Shown here piece by piece: positions 1 through 6,826 of a stretch of DNA of 31,551 bases. A program made the translations under genes and the position numbers. A model generated the notes under the pieces. It did not search any database, was not told the origin of the DNA, and worked only from the letters and a program-made list of their open reading frames with translations. This DNA is from an uncultured Eubacteriales bacterium (GTDB lineage Bacteria > Bacillota > Clostridia > Oscillospirales > CAG-272). Positions within the stretch are counted from its first letter, which is position 1. The number at the start of each line of letters is the position of its first letter. The stretch lies in contig URMC01000009.1 of the NCBI GenBank assembly GCA_900548735.1, forward strand, positions 1-31,551, written 5' to 3'.

Positions 1-291
1 CCTACGTATGTTATTTTATCAGATTCCCTACCCGCTTTTTCTTTGAGAGCGCGGGCGCAAAGAAAAAGCTATCAAAAAGAAACGCCACGCCGACATTCCG
101 GCGGCGCACTCGTTCATTCTCTTGCCCGCCGCAGGCGCGCGCAAGAGGGGACTTTTTATAAAAAGTCCCCTCTTGACTCCCTCAAAAATTTTTATACGGC
201 ACACGCTGTGCTTTCGGCGAGTGCACCCAACTGACTCTGCAAGCCCCACCTCAGGTGGCGCCGCAGGCGGTTTTGCAAAAGGCGCCCCCGG
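1..291. other. Non-coding repeat-rich region downstream of thrS
   Basis: No convincing gene. The left part holds a perfect 12-bp inverted repeat (34-45 and 58-69, starting GCTTTTTCTTTG) around a 12-nt loop. The middle holds one copy of a dispersed hairpin element (93-194). Near 250-260 there is a small CCACCT/AGGTGG palindrome. thrS transcription enters from the right on the minus strand, and these hairpins may act as its terminator, although none is followed by a clean U-run. Confidence 0.6.
93..194 (-). repeat. Dispersed hairpin repeat, copy 1
   Basis: The core is a perfect 34-bp palindrome at 142-175 (arms CAAGAGGGGACTTTTTA and its complement). The flank at 93-140 contains ATTCCGGCGGCGCAC and GCCGCAGGCGCG, and the other flank contains CAAAAATTTTTA. 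The reverse complement matches the element at 17017-17118 over both flanks and the hairpin. A shorter relative lies at 28826-28881. The palindrome is conserved in layout but differs in sequence between copies, which suggests selection on folding. Confidence 0.75.
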
Positions 292-2226
292 TTACCGTCT
301 CTTCTCGGCAACTTCTTTGAGGATGTCGGCAAGGAATGCGTCCACCGGGACGGCACCGGTGTCGCCGTCTTTGCGGGAGCGCACCGAAACCGTGCCCTCG
401 GCGGTTTCCTTATCGCCGATAATCAGCATATACGGCAGTTTTTCCAACTGCGCATTGCGGATCTTCTTGCCGATGGTCTCGTTGTGGTCGTCCACCTCGG
501 TGCGGATGCCTGCCGCTTCCAGTTTGGCTTTGACGGCATAGGCGTAGTCAAAGTGCTCGTCACCGATCGGCAGCACGCGCACCTGCACGGGCGCCATCCA
601 GGTGGGCAGAGCCCCGGCGTATTTTTCCAGCAGGTATGCCAGCGTCCGCTCGTAGCAGCCAAGGCTGGTGCGGTGAATGATATACGGGCGCACCTTCTTG
701 CCGTCGCGGTCGGTGTACTCCATGCCGAACTGCTCGGCAAGCAGTTGGTCAATCTGAATGGTCACAATCGTGTCTTCTTTGCCGAACACGTTCTTATACT
801 GAATATCCAGTTTCGGGCCGTAGAACGCCGCCTCGCCGATGCCGATTTTGTACTTGACGCCAAGGTCGTCGAGAATGCGTTTCATCACGTCCTGCGCCTC
901 GTTCCACTGTTCCTCGGTGCCGATGTACTTCGCCCGGTTGTTCGGATCCCACTGGGAGAAGCGGAAGGTGCAGTCCTCCAGCATGCCGACCGTGTCCAGC
1001 ACGTATTTGGCAAGCTCCAGGCAACCGCGGAACTCGTCCTCCAGCTGGTCGGGGCGCAGAATCAGGTGCCCCTCGGAAATGGTGAACTGCCGCACACGGA
1101 TCAGCCCGTGCATCTCGCCGGAATCCTCATTGCGGAACAGCGTGGAGGTCTCTCCCAGACGCATCGGCAGGTCGCGGTAGGAACGCGCCCGGTTCAGGAA
1201 TACCTGATACTGGAAGGGGCAGGTCATCGGGCGCAGGGCAAAGCACTCCTTGGTTTCGTCGTTCGGGTCACCGAGGACAAACATTCCGTCCAGGTAGTGA
1301 TCCCAGTGACCGGAGATTTTGTACAACTCGCGTTTTGCCATATACGGGGTCTTGGTCAGCAGATAGCCGCGCTTCTGCTCCTCATCCTCTATCCAGCGCT
1401 GAAGCACCTGAATGGTACGCGCGCCCTTCGGCAACAGAATCGGCAGACCCTGCCCGATCACATCCACGGTGGTGAAGTATTCGAGCTCGCGCCCAATCTT
1501 GTTGTGGTCGCGCTTGCGGGCTTCTTCCAGCCGCGCAAGATGCTCGTGCAGTTCCTCCTTGGAGGGGAACGCCGTGCCGTACACGCGCTGCAACACCTTG
1601 TTTTTCTGGTCGCCCTTCCAATAAGCGCCGGTGCACTGGGTCAGTTTGACCGCCTTGACCGCGCCGGTGGAGAACAGGTGCGGGCCCGCGCAAAGGTCGG
1701 TGAATTCGCCCTGGCGGTAAAAACTGATTACCGCGTCCTCCGGCAGTTCCTCAATCAGCTGCACTTTGTAAGGCTCGCCTTTTTCTTCCATCAGGCGGAT
1801 GGCTTCCTCACGGGGCAGTTCAAACCGCTCGATATGCAGATTTTCTTTGACAATCTTCTTCATTTCGGCTTCCAGCGCCGCCAGCATCTCGGTGGAGAAG
1901 GGCGTTTCGCTGTCAAAATCGTAGTAGAAACCGTCCTCGATGGCGGGGCCGATGGTCAGTTTGGTGGCAGGATACAGCCGCTTGACTGCCTGCGCCAGAA
2001 TGTGAGACGCCGTGTGGTTGAATACATGCCGCCCCTCCTCGTCGGCAAAGGTGAGCAGTTGCACATCGGCGTCTCCCGTGATCTCCTCGGTCAGCGCCAC
2101 GACCTTGCCGTTCAGTTTGGCGGCAAGCACGGCGCGGTTTGCCAGTTCCGCCGCTTTTGCCGCGTCATACACGGTCAGCGGGGCGTCAAATTGCATTTCT
2201 TTTTCTCCGAAATTTACCTTTAACAT
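292..2226 (-). CDS. thrS: Threonine--tRNA ligase
   Basis: Class II aminoacyl-tRNA synthetase that charges tRNA-Thr in the cytoplasm. The 644-residue product has the family's usual length and order: an N-terminal TGS domain (about 1-60), an editing domain with HTASH and CAGPH zinc/editing motifs, a class II catalytic core with the zinc-binding Cys (MTCPFQ), His (GEMHG) and His (HRTSLG), and a C-terminal anticodon-binding domain. A start at 2226 is chosen because MLKVNF matches the normal N-terminus and AAAGGAGA lies 5-6 nt upstream. The longer open frame (to 2331) runs through the T-box terminator and is not used. Expression is controlled by the T-box leader on the same strand. No separate promoter is obvious between it and the upstream methylglyoxal-synthase-like gene. 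Confidence 0.97.
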   Translation of the reverse strand: MLKVNFGEKEMQFDAPLTVYDAAKAAELANRAVLAAKLNGKVVALTEEITGDADVQLLTFADEEGRHVFNHTASHILAQAVKRLYPATKLTIGPAIEDGFYYDFDSETPFSTEMLAALEAEMKKIVKENLHIERFELPREEAIRLMEEKGEPYKVQLIEELPEDAVISFYRQGEFTDLCAGPHLFSTGAVKAVKLTQCTGAYWKGDQKNKVLQRVYGTAFPSKEELHEHLARLEEARKRDHNKIGRELEYFTTVDVIGQGLPILLPKGARTIQVLQRWIEDEEQKRGYLLTKTPYMAKRELYKISGHWDHYLDGMFVLGDPNDETKECFALRPMTCPFQYQVFLNRARSYRDLPMRLGETSTLFRNEDSGEMHGLIRVRQFTISEGHLILRPDQLEDEFRGCLELAKYVLDTVGMLEDCTFRFSQWDPNNRAKYIGTEEQWNEAQDVMKRILDDLGVKYKIGIGEAAFYGPKLDIQYKNVFGKEDTIVTIQIDQLLAEQFGMEYTDRDGKKVRPYIIHRTSLGCYERTLAYLLEKYAGALPTWMAPVQVRVLPIGDEHFDYAYAVKAKLEAAGIRTEVDDHNETIGKKIRNAQLEKLPYMLIIGDKETAEGTVSVRSRKDGDTGAVPVDAFLADILKEVAEKRR

Positions 2227-2445
2227 TTTTATCGTCTCCTTTTGGATTGATTTTGAAAATAACACACCCCGGGCGGCAACGCCGCCCGGGGTGTGGAGAT
2301 TTTTCCGCACGGTTCCACCCGGATGTTTCACTCATTGAAAATATGAAGTTGAAAACGGTCAGGTGGTACCTGCCCGCACTCTTGTGAAAGATCTCTCACC
2401 GCCGATCCTCTCTCTGTGCACGCCGTTGCGGGGGCTTGTTCTGAC
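2227..2445 (-). promoter_or_regulatory. T-box leader of thrS (Thr-responsive)
   Basis: On the minus strand the leader shows AGAGAG (stem I region), GGTGAGAG, a GGTACCACC stretch near 2362-2370 that supplies a candidate ACC (Thr) specifier codon, and the T-box antiterminator motif GGGTGGAACCGTGCGG at 2305-2320. This is followed by a 15-bp GC-rich terminator hairpin. In this family uncharged cognate tRNA pairs with the specifier and the T-box, so the terminator does not form. The motif and terminator are seen directly; the exact specifier position is inferred. Confidence 0.85.
2257..2295 (-). terminator. T-box terminator of thrS
   Basis: A 15-bp perfect stem (2263-2277 with 2281-2295) with a 3-nt loop, followed on the minus strand by TTATTTT. 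It competes with the antiterminator formed by the T-box motif just upstream. Confidence 0.85.
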
Positions 2446-2455
2446 CGACCGGAAA

Positions 2456-2884
2456 TCAGTGCTTCCGGCTGCGGTTATATTCGCTTGTGGGGTTGAGGAA
2501 GTTGCGCCAGTCCAGATCGCCGCGATCCAGCGCGGTGATCAGCGCCTCCGCCGTTGCAATGTTGGTTGCCACGGGGATGTTGTACCGGTCACAGTTGAGC
2601 AGCAGTTCCTCTTCTGCCTCCGGGCGGTTGCAACCCGGGCGCGTATCCCGGAAACAAAGTACAATGTCGATCTCGTTATAGGCGATTCTGGTGGCGATCT
2701 GTTGCTCGCCCCCCTGCTCCCCGGTCAGAAGCCGCTCAATGTGAAGTCCTGTCGCCTCCGAAATGTATTTTGCGGTGATACTGGTGGCGCAAAGACTGTG
2801 CTTGCTTAAAATGCCGCAATAGGCAATGCAGAATTGCGTCATCAATTCTTTTTTCACGTCCGACGCAATAATGGCGATCTCCAT
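2456..2884 (-). CDS. Methylglyoxal-synthase-like protein with substituted catalytic residues
   Basis: The 142-residue product is recognisable as an MGS-fold protein: FCIAYCGILSKH, ATGLHIERLLTG, GGEQQI, IPVATNIATAE and RGDLDWR all match methylglyoxal synthases, which convert dihydroxyacetone phosphate to methylglyoxal. The key residues differ. The position of E. coli His19 is Ser (IASD), the catalytic Asp71 of GGDQQ is Glu, and the His98 and Asp101 positions are Arg and Ala in an ungapped stretch after FRDT. Lys23 and Thr45 equivalents remain. It may be inactive, or may have a binding or regulatory role. It has its own strong promoter (2950-2978) and sits upstream of the thrS T-box. Family assignment is firm; activity is doubtful. 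Confidence 0.85.
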   Translation of the reverse strand: MEIAIIASDVKKELMTQFCIAYCGILSKHSLCATSITAKYISEATGLHIERLLTGEQGGEQQIATRIAYNEIDIVLCFRDTRPGCNRPEAEEELLLNCDRYNIPVATNIATAEALITALDRGDLDWRNFLNPTSEYNRSRKH

Positions 2885-2949
2885 CGCACTGTCACCTCTC
2901 TCCCGTACTTCGGGCAGGCGGAAGCCCCGCCTTCGCCCTCTTTGAAATC

Positions 2950-2978
2950 ATTATAGCAAATAACTTTCGCGCTGTCAA
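2950..2978 (-). promoter_or_regulatory. Sigma-A promoter of the MGS-like gene
   Basis: TTGACA (2973-2978), 17-bp spacer, extended -10 TGCTATAAT (hexamer 2950-2955) on the minus strand. The leader between it and the start at 2884 contains a small GC-rich hairpin. Confidence 0.85.
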
Positions 2979-3031
2979 TCTACTTTTTGCAAAAACTGCG
3001 ATTTTTTTATGCACGTCCGGGGGGATATGAA

Positions 3032-3060
3032 AAAAAGAGGCGGGCACATGTGTGCCCGCC
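3032..3060 (-). terminator. Rho-independent terminator
   Basis: A 10-bp inverted repeat GGCGGGCACA/TGTGCCCGCC (3039-3060), followed on the minus strand by CTCTTTTTTTC. It lies just downstream of the small membrane-protein ORF ending at 3092. Confidence 0.85.
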
Positions 3061-3091
3061 GGTAACGGATTTTTTGCAAAAGGGCAGAGAA

Positions 3092-3211
3092 TCAGAGCAT
3101 TCCTGCGACGGCGGTGGTGACAATGAGGACGAAGATGATGTAAATTAGCATTGTCACACCCCATGTAATCAGCGCGGCAACGCATATCCGCCTGCCACCT
3201 AAGGTGGACAT
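3092..3211 (-). CDS. Small single-span membrane protein (39 aa)
   Basis: A 39-residue ORF starting MSTLGGRR, then a long hydrophobic segment (about residues 9-37) ending in the stop. The ATG at 3211 has GGGAG 7 nt upstream on the minus strand, and a good terminator follows 30 nt after the stop, so this looks like a real transcription unit. No family is recognised. A longer in-frame start at 3274 would read through a repeat hairpin and lacks a ribosome binding site. No clear promoter was seen, and the upstream sequence is repeat-like. Confidence 0.5.
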   Translation of the reverse strand: MSTLGGRRICVAALITWGVTMLIYIIFVLIVTTAVAGML

Positions 3212-3223
3212 GGTGACTCCCTT

Positions 3224-3310
3224 GAAAGGTTCCCTCCGACGTTGACGTTTTGCGTCAACAGGGGCTGGCGCCAAAGGCCCCCACCGAGAGGGGGCTTACC
3301 CCGGTCTACG
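3224..3310. repeat. Intergenic palindrome cluster
   Basis: Three adjacent inverted repeats: GTTGACG/CGTCAAC (3241-3259), GGGGC/GCCCC (3261-3281) and CCCCC/GGGGG (about 3278-3294). They lie between the ispH-rpsA terminator and the small membrane ORF. The clustered hairpins resemble an intergenic repeat rather than a coding sequence; no second copy was found in this window. Confidence 0.45.
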
Positions 3311-3354
3311 ACATTTTTTGGGGTGAGGCTTTTGCAAAGATGAGATTTGATTTA

Positions 3355-3391
3355 AAAAACCGGCAGAGAGTGAAACTCTCTGCCGGTTTTT
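3355..3391 (-). terminator. Terminator of the rpiR-to-ispH/rpsA operon
   Basis: A 12-bp stem CCGGCAGAGAGT/ACTCTCTGCCGG with a 3-nt loop (3360-3386), followed on the minus strand by a T6 run. It also has T5 on the plus strand. It lies 50 nt after the stop codon of the fusion gene. Confidence 0.9.
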
Positions 3392-3436
3392 GTGACATAC
3401 ACAACCCCGAAAAGGTTGAGCCGTTTTTTTGGGAAA

Positions 3437-5530
3437 TTACTCCTCAGCGGGGGCTTCTTCCGGGAAATCCTCGGGCATAGCATTCTCGGCGGCGGCAACT
3501 TCTTCCAGCAGCGCGCGGATCGAGAGGCTGACCTTCTTCTTGTCGTTGTCGATCTCGATGATCTTGGCATCCACATTCTGACCGACTTCCAGCACGTCGG
3601 CAGGCTTGCCGATGCGGGTCATTGCAATCTGGGAAATGTGAATCAGACCGTCCACACCCTCAATGATCTCAGCGAAAGCGCCGAAGGGCGTCAGGCTGAC
3701 GATCTTGACCGGTACCACATCGCCCACATGATACTGAGCGGTGAAGAGCACCCACGGGTTGGTGTCCTCGGTCTTGTAGCCGAGAGAAATGCGTTTCTTT
3801 TCCTTGTCAAAGGATTTGACGTAGACCGTCAGGGTTTCGCCCACGGAAACGACTTCTGCGGGGGATTTGATGTGCTTCCAGGAAAGCTCGGTGGTGTGTA
3901 CCATGCCGTCCACGCCGCCAAGGTCCACAAACGCACCGTAGGAGGTCATGCTCTTCACCACGCCGGTGTAGACCTTGCCCTCTTCGATGTTTGCCCAGAA
4001 TTCTTCCTCTTTCGCGCGGCGCTCTTCTCTGGCGACCACACGGATGGAGCCGATGGCTTTGTGACCCTGATCCTTGGTCTCAATGATCTTGAACTTCACG
4101 TTCGTACCCTTGAGGGGATTCAGGTCGCCGTCTTTCGGCACGCCGGACTGGGATGCGGGGATGAACACACGCGTGCCCAGCACAAATACGATCACGCCGC
4201 CCTTGACGACGTCTGCAACGGTGGCTTCGAGAATCTCGCCGTTGTCTTTTGCGGCAACGATCTTCTCCCAGTTCTTGCCGGAGTCCACGCGGCGCTTATC
4301 CAGCTCCGCCACACCGTCAAGATCGCTGACGCGGATGACCTTTGCCTCGATCTGATCGCCGACATGATATGCTTCCTTCAACTTGACAGAAGGATCGTCA
4401 GACACGCGTTCGGCTTTGATATAGCCGGTTACGCCGGTGCCGAGATCGAGCTGCAACTCGGTGTCAGTCACGTGAGTCACGGTTCCGGTAACGATATCTC
4501 CTGTATTTAAAGTTTTGCAATTTTCATTCAGCAATTCCGCAAAGTTTTCTTGTTCGCTCATAATTTTATGTACCTCCTTAATGATTTCCGACGGGGTGGA
4601 TGCCCCGGCGACAATACCCACTTTGCGATGGGTCAATGAAAACGGTTTCACAAGGGGCAGATCAGCCCATCCCGAAATACACAGGGTATCCGGGCAGAAA
4701 GTGCGGCAGACGGCACAAAGTTTCGCCGTATTGGAGCTCTCTTTCCCGCCGATGACGATCATCCCGTCGCTCTTTCCGGCAAGTTCGGCAGCTTCCGCCT
4801 GGCGTGAATCCGTAACATTACATATTGTATCAAAAAATACGGCGTTTGTACAGTGCTTTTTCAAAACTTTTTGACTTTTTTTCCATTCGGACACATTTTG
4901 CGTGGTCTGAGCGACCAAAACCGGGGTTTTTCCGCCGAAATAAGGCGGATTCTGTGCAGCCAGTGCCGCCTCCAACGCGTCGGAATCGGCAAACACCGCC
5001 CGCTCGCCCGCAAACCGGCTCATAAACCCTTCCACCTCCGGGTGGGTCGCCGTGCCGATACAGAGAAAGGCGTACTGCCCGGCATCCTCGGAGTACTTTT
5101 CGGCAATACGCTGAATTTTGGTGACAAAGGGGCAAGTGCAGTCCAAAACCCGGAAATACGGGTGTTCCGCACACAGGCGCGTGAGCAGGGCTTCGGTGCC
5201 CCCCGTGACGCCGTGCGCGCGCACCAGCACCGTGACCGGCGCGTGTTCCGCGGCTTCGGCGGCAAGGGCGGGGAGGTCGTCGGCACCCACGGAGCGCACG
5301 CCCTTTTCCTCCAGCATTTGCAGATAATCCTCATTGTGAATGAGGTGTCCCAGCGTGAAAATCCGCTCGCCGGGGGCGCGGGTGGCAATCCTTTTTTCCA
5401 GCGTTTCGGTGGCGCGGCGCACGCCGGGGCAAAAGCCCGCGTTTTTCGCCACGGTCACCTCGCACCTGCCGCTTCCGCTGATGCCGCCGGCAGGGGAGAG
5501 GGCGCCGGTTTGCCTTTTGGCGCCGCTCAT
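3437..5530 (-). CDS. ispH-rpsA: Fused HMB-PP reductase (IspH) and ribosomal protein S1
   Basis: Residues about 23-320 are IspH, the [4Fe-4S] enzyme making IPP and DMAPP in the last step of the MEP isoprenoid pathway: GFCPGV (Cys34), LIHN, RAHGV, DCTCP (Cys133), THPEVEG and DTICNVTDSRQ (Cys237). Residues about 343-672 carry four S1 RNA-binding repeats (343-412, 430-500, 518-585, 602-672), then an acidic tail. The 697-residue fusion is a known clostridial arrangement. The ATG at 5530 overlaps the plsC stop in ATGA with GAGG upstream, so the 22-residue N-terminal extension is probably real. An internal AAGGAGGT (4572-4579) precedes Met324 at the domain junction, so separate S1 translation is possible. 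It is the last gene of the operon. Confidence 0.95.
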   Translation of the reverse strand: MSGAKRQTGALSPAGGISGSGRCEVTVAKNAGFCPGVRRATETLEKRIATRAPGERIFTLGHLIHNEDYLQMLEEKGVRSVGADDLPALAAEAAEHAPVTVLVRAHGVTGGTEALLTRLCAEHPYFRVLDCTCPFVTKIQRIAEKYSEDAGQYAFLCIGTATHPEVEGFMSRFAGERAVFADSDALEAALAAQNPPYFGGKTPVLVAQTTQNVSEWKKSQKVLKKHCTNAVFFDTICNVTDSRQAEAAELAGKSDGMIVIGGKESSNTAKLCAVCRTFCPDTLCISGWADLPLVKPFSLTHRKVGIVAGASTPSEIIKEVHKIMSEQENFAELLNENCKTLNTGDIVTGTVTHVTDTELQLDLGTGVTGYIKAERVSDDPSVKLKEAYHVGDQIEAKVIRVSDLDGVAELDKRRVDSGKNWEKIVAAKDNGEILEATVADVVKGGVIVFVLGTRVFIPASQSGVPKDGDLNPLKGTNVKFKIIETKDQGHKAIGSIRVVAREERRAKEEEFWANIEEGKVYTGVVKSMTSYGAFVDLGGVDGMVHTTELSWKHIKSPAEVVSVGETLTVYVKSFDKEKKRISLGYKTEDTNPWVLFTAQYHVGDVVPVKIVSLTPFGAFAEIIEGVDGLIHISQIAMTRIGKPADVLEVGQNVDAKIIEIDNDKKKVSLSIRALLEEVAAAENAMPEDFPEEAPAEE
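4561..4579 (-). promoter_or_regulatory. Internal Shine-Dalgarno at the IspH/S1 junction
   Basis: AAGGAGGT at 4572-4579 is 10 nt upstream of the in-frame ATG ending at 4561 (Met324, MSEQENF), exactly where the S1 part begins. It is as strong as any ribosome binding site in the window. It may drive free S1-domain synthesis, or be a relic from before gene fusion. Confidence 0.55.
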
Positions 5531-6150
5531 TTGCCGGATTCCTCCCCTAAGCGGCAGACCTCGTTGTAAATCATTTGGGCAATCCGCGCGTACTCGCCGG
5601 GCTTGCCCTCCTCGTAGTGAAAATCTTCAAAGGGGATGGGTTTGCCGACCACGGCGGTAATCCGGCGGAAGAACTTCCATTTATGGTTTTTCATACCGAT
5701 GTACACCGGCAGAACCTGCACTTTGGCATGCGCGGCAATCAGTCCGGCGCCGAATTTGATCGGGCACTCGCGCGGGTCGCGCTCCGGGCACCGCGTGCCC
5801 TGCGGAAACATCCCCACCGACACGCCGTTTTCCAGCATATGTACGGTTTTTTTCACGGCGCCTACGTCATTTTTGCCCCGTGCCACGGGGTAGGCGCCGA
5901 GCCAGTGGACAATGTGCCCCATCACCGGCACGCGGAACAGTTCCTCTTTTGCCATGAAATGGGGTTGCTGTCGCCTGGTGGCGGCGCAGATGACGATGGG
6001 GTCCACCACCGACTGGTGGTTACTGCACACAAGATAAGGACCCTCTTTTCTCTTCGGCTCGTTTTTCATCCCCCGCACGCGAATACGGAAGATGAAACGG
6101 ATCGGCCAGAGAAAGAGGAAGTGGAAGATGGTGTAAAATACGCTTTTCAT
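5527..6150 (-). CDS. plsC: 1-acyl-sn-glycerol-3-phosphate acyltransferase
   Basis: The 207-residue PlsC-family membrane acyltransferase makes phosphatidic acid from lysophosphatidic acid. It has a hydrophobic N-terminus (3-22), the catalytic NHQSVVD (HX4D; His45, Asp50), FPQGTR (115-120, the FPEGTR block with Gln in place of Glu) and a VLPVYIG block. A start at 6150 is chosen over 6171 because it forms an ATGA overlap with the cmk stop and has GGAGGTG 8 nt upstream. It overlaps ispH-rpsA downstream by 4 nt. The order cmk-plsC-ispH/rpsA is common in Clostridia. The Glu to Gln change is worth noting but does not by itself argue for loss of function. Confidence 0.92.
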   Translation of the reverse strand: MKSVFYTIFHFLFLWPIRFIFRIRVRGMKNEPKRKEGPYLVCSNHQSVVDPIVICAATRRQQPHFMAKEELFRVPVMGHIVHWLGAYPVARGKNDVGAVKKTVHMLENGVSVGMFPQGTRCPERDPRECPIKFGAGLIAAHAKVQVLPVYIGMKNHKWKFFRRITAVVGKPIPFEDFHYEEGKPGEYARIAQMIYNEVCRLGEESGK

Positions 6151-6824
6151 CGGGGTGCCACCTCCGGGCAACGGTCACGGATAACTGCGAGAAGCGCCTC
6201 GGTGCACTCCTCCACATTCATGCCGGAGTTGTCAAAGGGGATGGCATCGGGCGCCGCCACGGCAGGGGCAGTTTCCCTTGTGCGGTCGTTTTCGTCCCGC
6301 TCGCGCATTTCGCGCAGCACGTCCTCATAGCGCACGTCCATGCCCTTTGCCCGCAATTCTTTAGTGCGGCGCATGGCTCTGTCCTCGTCCGATGCGGTGA
6401 GAAAAATTTTGACGTCGGCGTGCGGCAGGATCACCGTGCCGATGTCGCGCCCGTCCATAATGACGCTGTTTTTTGCTGCGATGTCGCGCTGGGTGTCCAG
6501 CAGAAACGCCCGCACGGCGGGGATGGCGGAAACGGCGGAGGCGTACATGGAAATCTCCGGCTCCCGGATGCGGTCGCCGAGGTCCTCGCCGTTGAGAAAC
6601 ACATGCTGTTCGCCGTTTACATAGCGCACTTCGATCGCAATATGGGGCAGGCATGAAACGATGCCCTCGCTGTCGGTGCGGGCAATGCCGCGGCTTCTCA
6701 CATAGTAGCCGACCGTGCGGTAAAGCGCGCCCGTGTCCACGTAAATGATGCCGAGTTTTTTGGCAATCTCCTTGGAAACACTGCTTTTTCCGGCTCCGCT
6801 CGGTCCGTCAATGGCAATTTGCAT
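6147..6824 (-). CDS. cmk: Cytidylate kinase
   Basis: Phosphorylates CMP and dCMP to the diphosphates, feeding CTP/dCTP synthesis. The 225-residue product has the P-loop GPSGAGKS (residues 7-14), DTGALYR, MDGRDIGTV and the RRTKELRAKG LID-type region, all typical of Cmk and at normal length. It starts 2 nt after the stop of the flavoprotein gene and ends in an ATGA overlap with plsC, which points to translational coupling in one operon. Assignment is firm. Confidence 0.96.
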   Translation of the reverse strand: MQIAIDGPSGAGKSSVSKEIAKKLGIIYVDTGALYRTVGYYVRSRGIARTDSEGIVSCLPHIAIEVRYVNGEQHVFLNGEDLGDRIREPEISMYASAVSAIPAVRAFLLDTQRDIAAKNSVIMDGRDIGTVILPHADVKIFLTASDEDRAMRRTKELRAKGMDVRYEDVLREMRERDENDRTRETAPAVAAPDAIPFDNSGMNVEECTEALLAVIRDRCPEVAPR

Positions 6825-6826
6825 AA

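Noticed and set aside
484..2223. A 579-codon frame on the plus strand opposite thrS
   Set aside because: No ribosome binding site or family resemblance. It mirrors the conserved thrS frame.
2227..2331. N-terminal extension of ThrRS by 35 codons
   Set aside because: It would translate the T-box terminator region, while the start at 2226 has a clear ribosome binding site and matches the usual ThrRS N-terminus.
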